From assembly GCA_024220525.1 (NCBI GenBank), contig JAMYWO010000003.1:243169-307168 (forward strand): a stretch of DNA of 64,000 nt, read 5' to 3'. The notes below the pieces were generated by a model. That model was given only the letters and a program-made list of their open reading frames with translations. It made no database searches and was not told where the DNA came from. Shown piece after piece: positions 11,764 to 23,604 of this stretch. The DNA is from Cochliopodium minus (taxonomy: Eukaryota; Discosea; Himatismenida; Cochliopodiidae). How positions within the stretch are numbered: the stretch's first letter is position 1; every line of letters starts with the position of its first letter. Position numbers and translations under genes: made by a program.

Positions 11764-12630
11764 CTAATTGCTATCAGAATCATCTTGATCATCATCGGAA
11801 TTATCATCTTTCGAATCATCATCTGAGGAATCATCATTATCTACTGTTCTTTCGATGAGAATTAAGAATTTAGTGATAGGATCGTAGTTCCAGTTAGGAG
11901 GATCTTGATGGAAGATCTCTCCAAAGAGATAATGGTATTGGGAACTGATTTTCATCAACATTCTTCCCTCCAATTGAGATAAAATCTTGATGACTTCCTT
12001 TTCCCAGTGCTCTTTCATTTCTTCATCCATCTTTTCCTCTTCATCTTCATCATTATTTTCAACGAGATATTCTTTAAATATATTAATTGCATCCAAACAA
12101 ACATTCCTCTTTTTGAAGATGCAATTGCCACATAACCAATGCATGTTGTGTTTAGAATTCAATATATCTGACATTTTAAGCAAATCATTTACAGTGCTAT
12201 CCTTTTTANNNNNNNNNNNNNNNNNNNNNNNNNNNNNNNNNNNNNNNNNNNNNNNNNNNNNNNNNNNNNNNNNNNNNNNNNNNNNNNNNNNNNNNNNNNN
12301 NNNNNNNNGGAGATCTAAAAGGTGATCTTTAAGCAAAATTCTCTTTAAACCTTTTTTTCTCTCCTCTTTTTCTGTTTGGGAACAAATCGTACAAATTTCG
12401 GGTATTTTCTTGTTCCTTCTCAATTTATTCATCACATTCAATGCCTGATAAACAGGGCTTTGATATTTAGGGTCTATAATCTTATTTTCTTTTCTACAAT
12501 TTTTACAGAACAAATTCTCCCTTTCTTCATTCAAATATTCCTCCATCATCTGAGAATTGAATAAAGATTTATCACAAGTATTCAAATTACATCTATTACA
12601 AGAAAAAGAAGTTTTCTTATTCTCTTGCAT
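11764..12630 (-). CDS. Cys-rich acidic-tailed protein, interrupted by assembly gap
   Basis: One open frame from ATG 12630 to TAG at 11764, crossing 100 N at 12209-12308. The frame relation across the gap is therefore not certain. Visible Cys pairs are CNRC, CKNC, CTIC and CGNC; CKNCRKENK and CGNCIFKKR resemble the closing half of the Cys2-Cys2 modules of Zn1, but spacing within modules is longer and the NNRxEHPxKF core is absent. The last 25 residues are almost all Asp, Ser and Asn. It converges on Zn1 with 68 bases between stops. It may be a divergent member of the same family; no function can be read from it. Confidence 0.6.
   Translation of the reverse strand: MQENKKTSFSCNRCNLNTCDKSLFNSQMMEEYLNEERENLFCKNCRKENKIIDPKYQSPVYQALNVMNKLRRNKKIPEICTICSQTEKEERKKGLKRILLKDHLLDLXXXXXXXXXXXXXXXXXXXXXXXXXXXXXXXXXXKKDSTVNDLLKMSDILNSKHNMHWLCGNCIFKKRNVCLDAINIFKEYLVENNDEDEEEKMDEEMKEHWEKEVIKILSQLEGRMLMKISSQYHYLFGEIFHQDPPNWNYDPITKFLILIERTVDNDDSSDDDSKDDNSDDDQDDSDSN
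12209..12308. other. assembly gap (100 N)
   Basis: Exactly 100 undetermined bases. The round number indicates a scaffold gap of unknown true size, inside a Cys-rich coding region. Confidence 0.98.
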
Positions 12631-12734
12631 TTTTTTTTATATTAATATTTTTTAATATTTTTTTTTATATCAGCGAAAAATAAAAAAAATAATTAAAATT
12701 CAATTTTAATTATTATTTGTTTGTTTTTTTTTTT

Positions 12735-15560
12735 TCATTTTTCTTTGAGAAAAGATTTTGCTTTTTTCTTTGAAATTCTATCATTAGCAAGGGTGACATT
12801 CTCTTTGCTAAGGATCTTTTCTTGGTGGGAATTAGAGGTGATGTATTGGGACCAGGTGTCGTGAGCCTTCAAAATGTTCTGAAGGGTGGCTTCTTTGCCG
12901 AGCAAAACTTGATCCGAGAACAATTTTTCATTCTCCTCAAATTTACGAATGAAAGTGATTATCTTTTCCCAATCTGCAATTTCTTTGATCGTATTTTCCT
13001 TTTTAAATTTAAATAAAAATTTATAAATTTAAATAATTGAATTAATAAAAAAATTGAATTAATAAAAATTTAAATAATAAAAAAATTGAAACAAAAAAAT
13101 TGAAATAATAAAAAAATTAAAAATTAATTTTTAAAAAATTCTAAACAAATTTACGTCATATTTTTCAATGTTTGGATCATCTGCATTTAATACAAAAACG
13201 TTCCAGGAGTTTTGGGAAGGAGGGAAGGAGGCTACAACTTTGACTTTGACAACACTTCCCAAACTGAAACCTCCATTCTCGCTTAAATTGCAAACTTTTA
13301 TTGGTCCGTTCTTTCCTTCTGTAGAAGACAATGTCATTGGAAAAAATCCTTTTTTTTGAAAGAAGTTAAGATATTAATCAAAAAAATGAAAAAATTTAAA
13401 ATTAATAAAAATATTGATTCAAAGTGAACACTTTTAAAATATTTAATAAAAATAACTATTGAAATAAAAAGATTAATAATAGAAAAAGATAAAAATCAAA
13501 TTTAGTTATTAAGAAAATGAAGTATGAAATAAAAATCAAAAAAAAAAAGAAAAAGTCAAAAAAAAAAGAAAAAAAAGAAAATAAAGTACCAGAATGAAAA
13601 GGAAAGTGTTCATCAAAGTGCTTTGATGATTTTTCGAGAGGATTCAAAGGACTGGTCAAGTTGACATGGTAAGGAACGACGGTACCCTTGGGAGTGTCGA
13701 GAACAATGTTGAAAGTTTCTTTGTCGTTTCCTGCGAGGAGAGGGATGTCGTGGATGGTGGAGCAAGGGTAGGTGTTGAAAAAGGAGAGGTAGACGTGTCC
13801 CTTCTTTTTGCTTGTGAACTTGGAAGTCAGTTCTTTCTTCTTTTTATCTTTTGATTTCAATCTCCTTTTTTATATTAATTAAAAAAATTTTGATTTAAAA
13901 ATCAAAAAAAAAATTGACATAAAACAATTAATTTGGTGAAAATAAAATAAAATAAGAAAAATATTTTTAAATGAAAAATAGAATAATAATTTTTTGAAAA
14001 AAAAAATTAAAAATGAAAATGAAACCAAAAGTATTTACTCATAAAAAAAAATAAAAAATAAGAAAAATATCTTTTTAAAAAAAAATAAAAAAAATATTTT
14101 TTAAAATAAATATTTAAAAAATAAAATGTCAAAAAATTTACTTTGATTCAGCTTTTTTCCAAGTCGAAAAATAAAAACGCATTCTCTTTACAAAATCTTC
14201 AGGAGGCTCGCAGTAGATTTTTTCACCCAAGGGCTTTGATTTCTCAATGAGAGTGTTTTTTCTTTTGAGGAGAAATTCCTTGAGGACAGGGTATTTATCA
14301 TTCTTGGTTATTTTCCCCTCTGGCTCCAATGTCTCGAAGAAAACGTCAATGTCGTGAATGTCTCCCAAGTGATCTGCCAAAACTCCGATTTCATCTTTAC
14401 ATTATTATTTTTGAAGAAATAAAATTAAACAAAATAAAAAATTCAAGAACAATATTTATTTTAAAAAAAAAATTCAAAATAAAGCATATAATTAAAAAAT
14501 AGTTTTTAAAAATGAAAAATAAAATATAAAAATTATTTTAAAATAAAGAAATAAGTTACCGGTCAATCCCTTCATGTACTCAGGCCATATTCTGATCAAC
14601 AAAGTGGTTTGGTACCAAAGATGCTTGACGTACTTTCTCCAGTCATGAAAGTCCTCAATGACATAATCCTTGTAAGATTTTTTCAAAAGCTTTTGGCCTG
14701 TTTTGTAGATCAATTCAAGGGAGGGAACCAACAACTCAAAGTTGTCTTTAGAAATCGTTATATCTTTAGTGATTCTCTTTGATTTCTTCATCTCTGTGAT
14801 TATCTTGTCTATCACGCTGTAATCGAATTTCTCAATGATCTCATCTCTTCTCATGAGAAGTTTTTTTTTTATATCGTCAAAATAATTGTTTATATCAAAG
14901 AATTTCTGCGAAAATAAAATAAATATATAAAAAATTTTGACGATTATTAAAAAATTCTTGAATAATTTTGAATAAAGCAAAAATAATGATAAATAAGAAA
15001 TTATTTGTCAAAATAAGCCGATAATTTGAGGTGGATCAAATAATATATTAAAAAAAGCAAATTAATATTCTTAAATTCAAAAAAAATTTTTTTTTTTTTA
15101 AACCTCCAATTTTTCTATTGTCTCAATAAGTGCCGAAGCATCTCTTACAGATGCCAATTTACCTGCCTAAAGAAATTATATTTAAATATAGGAATATAAG
15201 AAAGGAGAAAAAAAAAATATGTTTACAAGGTTTGAAAAATATCTATTCTTCTTTCTGAATGATTTAGCTCCTAATTCGAAGTAAGTCAATCTCAAGATAG
15301 CTCTTATCTTCTTGAATTTTTTTCTTGCTTCATGTGCTGATTTGAAGGTATCTCCTTTTTTTTCCAAAATAACAATTATATCATCCACTTCCTTTTGTGT
15401 TACCCTTTCAATCTATTGAGAAAATAAAAAAATATAAGAAATAACTGAAATTTATTTTAAAAAAATTTGCCTCTTTTGGGAGAGTATCGTATGACGTTAA
15501 TTCAAACTCCGGATTTATGGTTGTATAATCTCTAATTTTTACAACTTTTTCTTTTAACAT
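12735..15560 (-). CDS. CHAD-domain protein with novel C-terminal region
   Basis: Eight exons (15560-15471, 15412-15227, 15166-15104, 14905-14560, 14394-14142, 13864-13590, 13348-13155, 12998-12735; TGA) give about 556 residues, all junctions in phase. The N-terminal 310 residues match the CHAD helical domain in both halves. The first is HEARKKFKKIRAILRLTY, then a FRKKNRYF-type segment and SVRDASALIETIEKLE. The second is HDWRKYVKHLWYQTTLL, then GVLADHLGDIHDIDVFFETL. The two H-x-x-R-K-x-x-K motifs are the family's basic signature; CHAD domains bind inorganic polyphosphate and are common in bacteria and archaea, often beside CYTH triphosphatases. No CYTH motif is present here. The C-terminal 250 residues are not recognised; they look like two beta-rich segments and a final helix with lysines. 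Intron 1 uses a GC donor. This is one of two genes in the window with a prokaryotic-type core. Confidence 0.8.
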
Positions 15561-16156
15561 TTTTTTTTATTTTATTTTATCTTTATTAAATTATGGTTGG
15601 TTTTGAAGTTATTTTGTTTATTTAAGAGAAATTGCAAACAATACTTGGGGTTTCAAATTTTATTTTGCATTGAGAGAATTTTATGAAATATGAAAGAATT
15701 TTGATGGAAATTTATCTCAAAAAAATAAAAAAATGAGTCCAATTGTTTTAAGTGAGAGATTTCCAACATTATTTTACAAAATTTAATGCGAAAGATATAA
15801 TTCCTTCAAAATTTAGATTTTAATTAAATTAAACCATTTTTAGTTGCTTTCTTTCCTCCTATTGTAGATTTAGAAGAAGAAAATTTCACAATTGAGGAAA
15901 ATCCCATCTTGAATTTCATCAAAACACTAAAATATAAGACTTATATCCCTTTTTATCTATAAATTCCAAAAGTAAAGATAATACTTTCTCCCTTCATTTC
16001 CTTTTTTCTTTCAATCTCTTTTTTATAATTTTGACCAAAAACAAGTGATTTTATTGTTATTTATTAAACCCAATAAAATATGTTATGATAAAATATAATA
16101 AAAAAAATAACGATAAATTAATTTCCAACACCCAATATTTTCTTTTGTTTATAAAA
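15561..16156. other. divergent intergenic region
   Basis: Separates the divergent CHAD and ABHD17-like genes and presumably carries both promoters. A pyrimidine-rich run sits at about 15980-16025. I see no RNA gene or conserved coding sequence. Confidence 0.6.
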
Positions 16157-17364
16157 ATGTTTGATCCTATTAAAATGATGAAGAATTTTGTTTCTTCCAA
16201 AGCATTTTTACCTCCCACTGCAAGTATAAAAGGATTTGATAAATCACATTTGAATTATCCATTACATCTGGTCAAAACAAGCAAATATCAGAATCACATC
16301 CCTATCATACATCTCCATTTGCCAAAGTAAATTTAACATCCTTTCAAATAAAATTAACTGAAAAGCCTATTTAACATTTAATACAATCTTCATCAGATCT
16401 CATTTCACCATTCTATATTCTCATGGAAATGCAGAAGATATAATCTATGTGAATAATTATTTAGATTATTATGCAAATGAATTCTCGGTAAGCATGGTGG
16501 CCTATGATTATAGTGGATACAGTCTAAGTTTCAAAGAAACAGAGGTGTTGAATGAAGAAAACATCTTTGAGAAATTAAAATCGAATGATTTCAAACAGAA
16601 GATCGTTCCAAGTGAAGATCAAACCTACGATGATATAGAAAGCGTTTACAAATACATGGTAGAAGTATTGGAAATTGATCCCAAAACAATCATCATAATG
16701 GGAAGATCCCTAGGTTCTGGTCCTTCTACCTATCTCGCTTCTAAACTAAGAAACGATCAATGTGCAGGATTGGTATTGGTGAGGTAGACAAAAAAAAAAG
16801 TGTTTTTTTTTTTTTATAAAATTTTATCTTTCTCAATTTAAAGTTTTATTCACAAAAATTTTTTTAAAATTAAAATAGTCCATTACTTTCTGCGATAAGA
16901 GTTGTATTCGAAACATTTGTTACTCTTCCATTTGATATTTTCCCAAACATCTGTAAAACAAACACTCTTAAAATTAAATCTTATAAAAATTTATTAAACT
17001 TTTTAAAAAAGCAAACATTAAAAACGTGGACGTTCCAACACTAATTATTCACGGAATTGAGGACAATCTAATAAATATTTCTCATTCTAAACAACTAGCA
17101 TCATATTTGAAGAGGCAATACAGATACGAACCACAGTACATTGAAGGAATGGGACATAATGACGTGGAGGAATTTTTTGACACAATTTCTTTAAAGTTTA
17201 GGGAATATAAGGATTACTTGTTTCATATGGAGAATTCCTCACAATTAGTTTTAAAAAAAAGAGAAAATTCTGATTCCATTTGGTACTCGATTTACAAAAT
17301 TATTTTCTCCATCATTTTGTTAATGATAACCTCTTTTGTTTGCTTCTTTAAAACTGAAAAATAA
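16157..17364 (+). CDS. ABHD17-like alpha/beta hydrolase (predicted depalmitoylase)
   Basis: Four exons (16157-16326, 16397-16783, 16879-16952, 17012-17364) give 327 residues. The core is that of ABHD13/ABHD17 hydrolases: LYSHGNAEDI after the first strand, AYDYSGYS, the nucleophile elbow GRSLGSGP (catalytic Ser), SPLLSAIRVVF, VPTLIIHGIEDNLI (catalytic Asp) and GMGHNDVEEFF (catalytic His). All three catalytic residues are present. Family members remove palmitate from membrane-bound signalling proteins such as Ras. Unlike ABHD17, which is anchored by N-terminal Cys residues, this protein ends in a hydrophobic segment of about 20 residues (IIFSIILLMITSFVCFF) followed by a short basic tail, suggesting a C-terminal anchor. 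ATG 16157 is preferred; an in-frame ATG at 16085 would add 24 poorly conserved residues. Confidence 0.85.
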
Positions 17365-17505
17365 AAATTTTTCAGCTTGCCTTCATTTTCAAATTTTTAA
17401 AATTACAATCTTTATCTTTGTTCTTTTCCTTTTTGAATTATCCTTTTTATTCCTTTATTTTGAACATTTTTTAATATTTTAATTATTAATTAAAAAAAAA
17501 AAAAA

Positions 17506-18714
17506 ATGAAGCTTTTTGCACAACAAAAAAAAACCTATATTAAAAAATCCAATCTTTCTTATTTTCATTCTATCTCAAAAAAAAATTCTGATCAGATATT
17601 TCTCCCTAATTTTGGTTCATTCAAAGGTATATAATATTATTATTTTAAAATATATTGATATTTTAATTTATTTGCTTAAATTAGATGGTGCAATAGTTGC
17701 TTTGGGAGTAAAGGTAAATTCAAAAAAAATTTTTGAATCCATAAACGACGAATAAGTTAAAATATAAATTTCACTGAAATATATTTTAAATAATAAATAA
17801 TTTAATTCTGATATTTTTTAAAAAAAAAAAAGAAAGGAGAAAAAGTTTTGGGAAATCAACCAATGGCAATACTAAGAACAGGAAGAGGAGATTTCGAGAT
17901 AAACTGTCCAACAGTAGGAATAGTTAAAGAAATACACGTTAAAAATGATGAGTTAGTGAGGGCTGGTGATTTATTGTTTGAAATGGATTACTCATTCAGA
18001 GATGAAGGAGAACTTACAGTCCAAGAAGATTTAAAAAAAAATCCCAAGAAAAATATTTTTCATCCAAACGAAAACAAAAATGAAAATGAAAATTTTTTTC
18101 ATTATCAAGATGAAAATAATGATCTTTTTAATCAACATAATTACGATGATAATCAAAATTATATTCTTAAATATGATCTTGATGATAATCATTTTAGTAA
18201 TGATAGTTATGATTTTCCTTTTCAGTTTGGAAAAATTTATAATGAGAATGAGCTCAAAGAATCCCAAAAACCAAATGTGCAGCCCCAACAAGAAGTAAAA
18301 AAAGAAGTTCCGAAAGAAGAATCTTCGGTTGACGATGTTTGTGAGTTGGACACCCTCTTTAGCTCCGAAAATGTTGTTTCTTACTTTGGGAAAAAGATAG
18401 ATCTGAAAAACCATGTTAATTTGCTCAAAAAAGAAAACATTTTCAAAATTTCTCATTTAATCAAACTATCTGAACAAGATTGGAAAAATTTATATGAAAA
18501 GGGTTTCAGTATTGGTGCTAAACTATTTTTGTTAGATTTATCTTCTGATTTGGAGAAGAAAACTCAGAAAGAAGAAAGAAAAATATATAGAGAAAGAAGA
18601 ACTCCTGCTTCTCCTCTTCAACAAGATGTCCAGAATGAGAATCCTCTTTATGGAAAACAAAGACCAAACAGCCAAGACTTTGACCCATTCAAAGATTATT
18701 TTAATTATCATTAA
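17506..18714 (+). CDS. lipoyl-like domain plus SAM-like domain protein
   Basis: Three exons (17506-17626, 17685-17713, 17833-18714) give 343 residues. Residues 41-105 have the biotinyl/lipoyl fold pattern: DGAIVALGVKKGEKVLGNQP, then a turn, FEINCPTVGIVKEIHVKNDE and LVRAGDLLFEMD. In carrier domains the turn is TDKA, with the lysine that receives lipoate or biotin. Here it reads RTGRGD, so no cofactor should be attached. An Asn/Asp/Phe-rich linker follows, then a helical segment at about 175-235 (VVSYFGKKI to LFLLDLSSDL) that resembles a SAM interaction domain. The N-terminus (MKLFAQQKKTYIKKSN) is basic and Ser-rich and could be a mitochondrial presequence. An E3-binding-protein-like or purely structural role is possible. 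It lies 141 bases behind the ABHD17-like gene on the same strand. Confidence 0.65.
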
Positions 18715-18833
18715 TAATAAATTAGATAAAATTAAAAAATAAAAAATTAAAAAATTATTTTTCCAAAAAATTAAAAAATTAAAAAAATTACAAAAAATAA
18801 ATAAGTTTTTTTTAATTAAAAATTTTCTTTTTT

Positions 18834-21800
18834 TTAAACAGATATTGCTACATAATTTATTTCTCCCAAAGACTTTTTAACAAAGTTCCAAACAGTGGAA
18901 CAATACTTATTGTCCAACAAATCAAAACGAAATATCAAACAAGGTAAGTTAGAAATTGAAAAGTTGTCAGTCAAACTATTGAGATCATAAGAAGAGTTGT
19001 TGATACAGTGCAAAACTAAAATTTTCTCAGAAAAATTATTTTCAACAATGAATGTGGAAATCTCCTTCTCGTAGTAATCGTTCTCCTTTATCATACATTT
19101 GCAAGAGTTGCAGTGGAAATGGTAAGGTTCTTCTTCGTTATCAAGGTTTAGCTTACTAAAAACTTCTTCCAATAGAAAATACTTATCAAATTTTTTGATT
19201 TCACTATCGCCTTTGTAAAAAAATAAAAATAAGATCAAAAAATGAAAAAAAAAATGAAAAAATAAAAATAAAAATTTTACATTTTTTGCATACATAAAAA
19301 TCAACTCTTTGATTGACGGAATTCATCAAAATATTCCCGCTTAGAAGCAAAGGTTTAGAAACAGGAGTCTGATCGAACAAAGAAAACAAGTTGGGCAAAA
19401 AGGAGATAGTGAAAATATCTTCTTTGGGGAAAAACTCTTGCATTTGAAAACAACCCTCCTTTTCAACATCTTTCTCACTTGATAATTTTTTAATGATAAA
19501 AAAAGATGAGAAATTAAAAAAAGAATATTATCTTAAATATTTTCTTACGTGGAAGTGACTTCGGTGAATGAATCAGCAAAAGCAACAATATATTTTTTAT
19601 TCTCTACATCAAAAGAAGCATCCACAATAACATTTTTGAAAGAGACACCAGTGTTGGGAAGGAAAAAGGAGAGATCAGACCGTTTCTGAGAAGAAAAATA
19701 CAAGAAGACGCAAAAATCGACCATTGTTTCCTCATAAAGATCCACCTTCAAACACAAAAAAAAAAGTTGGTTGTCCTTCGTTGTAGAAACAGCAAAGTTT
19801 TTGCAAGAAAAATTATTGAAAACAATTTTCCCGCCAAAATTTTTTCTAAGAAAATTTTTTTTGGGTTTTTTTATGTTAAAAGATGAAAAGTTATTTGAAA
19901 TGTTTGAAATATTGAAAGAAATATTCATAGTAGTATTATTGTTGTTAGAGGAAGTATCGTGGATGTTCTTCGTTGTTTTCCGGGTTGGGAAGGAGAGTTC
20001 GCTGCTGTTGTTGGGAGTTTGTCCATTTGTGTTTGGTTGGTGAATGTGAACTCGAAAACTTTTTGATTTGTTTGTTAGACACAAAGACTTAATAATGAGC
20101 TTTGTATCCTTTATAAAAACAAAAAATATCAAAATAATAAAAACAAAAAATAAATAATAAAAAAAAAAAAACAAAATATAAAATAATAAAAAATAAAAAT
20201 AAAAAAATAAAAATAAAAATTTTGAAATTGAAAATTTACAAAGGAGATTTTTTTGAAAGAAAGATTGAAATCAAAAATGTTATTTGTTTTCTTTAAGGAA
20301 ATTTTGGAGCCTGAAATGGAGAGGAAAGGTAGGCGGGAATTCTCACGAGAAAGAGGTTCTGAGGGTCTTTCACCAAGAATGAAAATCCTCTCCGCCCTCA
20401 CCTCCTACATAGAGCTTGATTATTTCTCCTTTATTTGATTATTACCCGAAACTTTTTTAAAAATAAATATTTAAAATAAAAAAATAAAATAAAATTAAAA
20501 ATAAAATTTGAAATTTGAAAATAAAATACAAATAAAAAAATAAAAAATAAAAAATAAAAAAATAAAAATAAAAAATAAAAATAAAAAAATAAAAAATAAA
20601 AAATAAAAATAAAAATAAAAAAATAAAAATAAAAATAATAAATTACTGATTGAAATTTGGAAGTGTCATTGAAGAGATAAATGGGAGTGAAGGGAGTAAG
20701 TTGATGGAGAATCTCAGTGTTCTCATGCAAGAACTGGTTGTAGAAATAATCTTCATAAGGAGCAGTCTTGTTGAAGTGAGCCAAATATTCCAACTTCCGA
20801 GCAGGAGAAGAAAGGAAAGACAAAGAAGATTTAACGAGAGAAAAATGGTGAATTTTTTCTTCGAAAATTTCTTCGGAAAATTCCAAAATTTCGAAATTTG
20901 TGTCGCAAATGAGAAAATGAGGAGAAAGGGAAGGAGGTGTTGTTTGTTGTGAAGTTTGGCTGTTGGAGGGGAGGGGAGAGATGGGGGAGAAGGAGGAGGG
21001 GGAGCAGTAGATTTTGAGGGAGAGGCCTTTTTGGGTGGGGAGGCTGGAGAGGCTGGACTTTTTGATGTAGATGAGCACAAAGTCTTCTTTTTTAAGGTGA
21101 AAAGTGGTGTTGTGATCATTACTTTTTCCAATGATATCACTCACGTTCTTATCGTTATTTTTAACATTAAATTCATCTTCAACATTATTCACAATCTCCT
21201 CCACAAAATCATTTTTATCATTAAAACCATTGATGTTATTAATATTATCATTTACATTATCATTTATTTCATTTTTTACATTATCTTTTATTTCATTTTT
21301 TACACAATCTTTTTCTTGGGAGGTTTGTTGGACGAGGCATTCGAAGCAGATAAAGTTGGAGTTGGACTGCACTCTCATGTCCATTATGATCACTACTATC
21401 CAATTCTCTTTGCTATTGTCCTTTCTCAACGCCTCCAACTTACTCCTTAAAGGTCCCATTTTAAAAACTTTTCAAATAAAAAAAATCAAAAAATCAAAAA
21501 TGAAATTAAGTTAAAAATAAAAAATAAAAAATAAAAAATAAAAAAATAAAAAAATATAATATTCAAATAATTTTTACGTTTTCTTTTTGTAGTGCTAGAA
21601 AGAGAAGGATTGTTGATGGACATAAATTTAACCCTATCACTTTTGGAACCACTGTTGGAACTCAAGAAAAAGTCTTTGATGTCATCTTCGTTGTCGCTGT
21701 AATGGGAAATGGAGTCACTGTTGATTTTGGAAATAAAGGGGGTGATATTCACGTCGTCCTCTTCAATCTCTTCCTCCTCCTTCTTCTTCTTTATAATTGA

Positions 21801-23468
21801 AAATGTTTTAAACGGTGATGTGTCTCGTTTTTTAGAAGGACTTTTTGTAAAAAAAATAAAATTTGAAACAAAATAAAATAATGAAATCATAATAATGAAT
21901 ATTAAAAAATTTTGAAATGAAAAATTTTTTAAATCAAAAAAAAAAGTAAAAAATTTTGAAATCAAAAAATATTTAAATCAAAAAAGTAAAAAATTTTTAA
22001 AAGACAAATAAAATTTTAAAAAATATAAACAAAAAAACTAAAAAAATTTTCTTTACATGCTTGTATCTTTAGCGTATGAGGGAGAAAACTTTCTTTTGGG
22101 AGAAGTATCAGGAGTTTTTTCGACAATGTTCTCAACAAAATTGAGATTACTCTTGCTCCCATTATGGATGTTATTGTGGCTGAGTGCATGAAAGTCATTA
22201 GTAGCAAGAGTAACATTATTATTATCGGAATGAATATCTTCGTTGGGAATAAAATTTTGAGGAGAAATATCCAAATTGGGAGAATGTGCACTGATGTCAT
22301 CACTGTTCTCTATTTTAGGAGAAAGACCATTATTCGAAAAATGAAAAGACTTGATGGGAGTACAATTAAAATCTTCATCGTTGATATCTTCCAAGTCGGG
22401 TTTTTGTTTATTCACACTATGGTTACTGTTAAAAGAAAAGTTTTTGTTGAGGCTGTTCGTGTTGATGGAGTTATTATGAGCAGAATTATTTTTTTTGATG
22501 CTCTCCACCCTCTTTTTGATGTCCAAGAAGAAATCATCATCATCATCGATTATCTCTTCGTTCAAATGATGCCCATTGCTGAGAGAGCTGTTCATCCCAC
22601 TCCCTCTTTTGTTTCTGATCCGATTGTTATTATTTTTTTTGTTATTGCTCTTCTTTATGGTGCTTTGCCCATTTGTATAATTATTGCTATTATTAATGTT
22701 GTTGCTGGTATTGATTCTGAACGATACATTATTATTTTTCACTGAATCTGTTTTTTTTGTTGTGATATCTTCGTCATCTTCCGAGGTGGAGAAGATCTGT
22801 TCTACGTCATCGTGTTTGATCTTTTTCTGGATGTTGAATACAGGTCTGGATGCTTTCTTGGTGCTGCTTCCCACATTTGATGCTGAATTATTCTTTGTTA
22901 CAAATTTCACTTTTGAAATTTTATCTGATTTTCTTTTCTCTTTGTTTTTCTTTTCATTTTTGGTTGCACTGGGTTGCAATACAAACATTTTCTTTTTCTT
23001 ATCTGATGTTGTTATTTGGTGATATTCCATTATATCCCTCTCTTTACTTCTTGGTGGGCTGGGAGACCAATCATCCCCTTCATCATCATCGAATTCTACT
23101 TCTTTAAGTTTTGGTTTTTTATCCAACAGATAATCCAACTTTGATAAAAGATCATCTTCCTTATCCTTCTTTTCAATTTATGTATTATTTTTTATTGGGG
23201 TATATTAGTTTCATATGTTTCATATATTTGCTTTATAAGTTAATATTTTGATTACCTTTTCATTTGCCACTTTCTCATCAATATTTATAACTTTATTTTT
23301 TTTTGCTTCCTTCTTATTCTTTTCAATTCTCTTGTTATTTTGATTAATTTCAAGATTATTACTATTATTTTGAATATTATTGTTTTGAATTTGTTTTGAA
23401 TTTGGTTCAATTTTTTTCTGTGGTGGATTATTCCTCTTTTTTGGCATTATCCATCCAGATTCATTCAT
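18834..23468 (-). CDS. large protein with disordered N-half and Cys-pair C-terminus, possible OB folds
   Basis: Eight exons (23468-23256, 23168-22057, 21840-21578, 21467-20647, 20404-20240, 20108-19549, 19477-19281, 19210-18834) join in phase to about 1,235 residues. Such agreement across seven introns supports one gene, though it could be two. The first 550 residues are Asn/Ser/Lys-rich and acidic, with SP and TP sites (WSPSPPRSK, DTSPFKTF). The rest is more globular: an IIMDM strand region, then beta-rich segments (KIVFNNFSCK, VFLYFSSQKRSDLSFFLP, SGNILMNSVNQRVDFYVC). A CKKC pair is followed by CNSC about 40 residues later, inside strand-like sequence. A zinc ribbon inserted in an OB fold occurs in RPA1-, MEIOB- and SHLD2-type DNA-binding proteins, which would fit the disordered, SP-rich N-half. 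That is inference only; no family is recognised. Confidence 0.6.
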
Positions 23469-23604
23469 TTTCTCTTATTAATTTCTTTTGTTGATTGAGA
23501 AAATTTTTCTTTGCTTCAATTTTTTTTTTATTTATTTTTTAAATTTTCTTCGTAAAATAAAAATAAATTTTTTTAAATTTTCTTCTCAAAATTTTGAAAA
23601 GAAT

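Noticed and set aside
18031-18456. Long hydrophobic frames opposite or inside genes, rich in Phe, Ile, Tyr and Leu
   Set aside because: They arise from A/T runs or as antisense shadows of Asn/Lys-rich coding sequence. They lack splice continuity, starts in context and family features.
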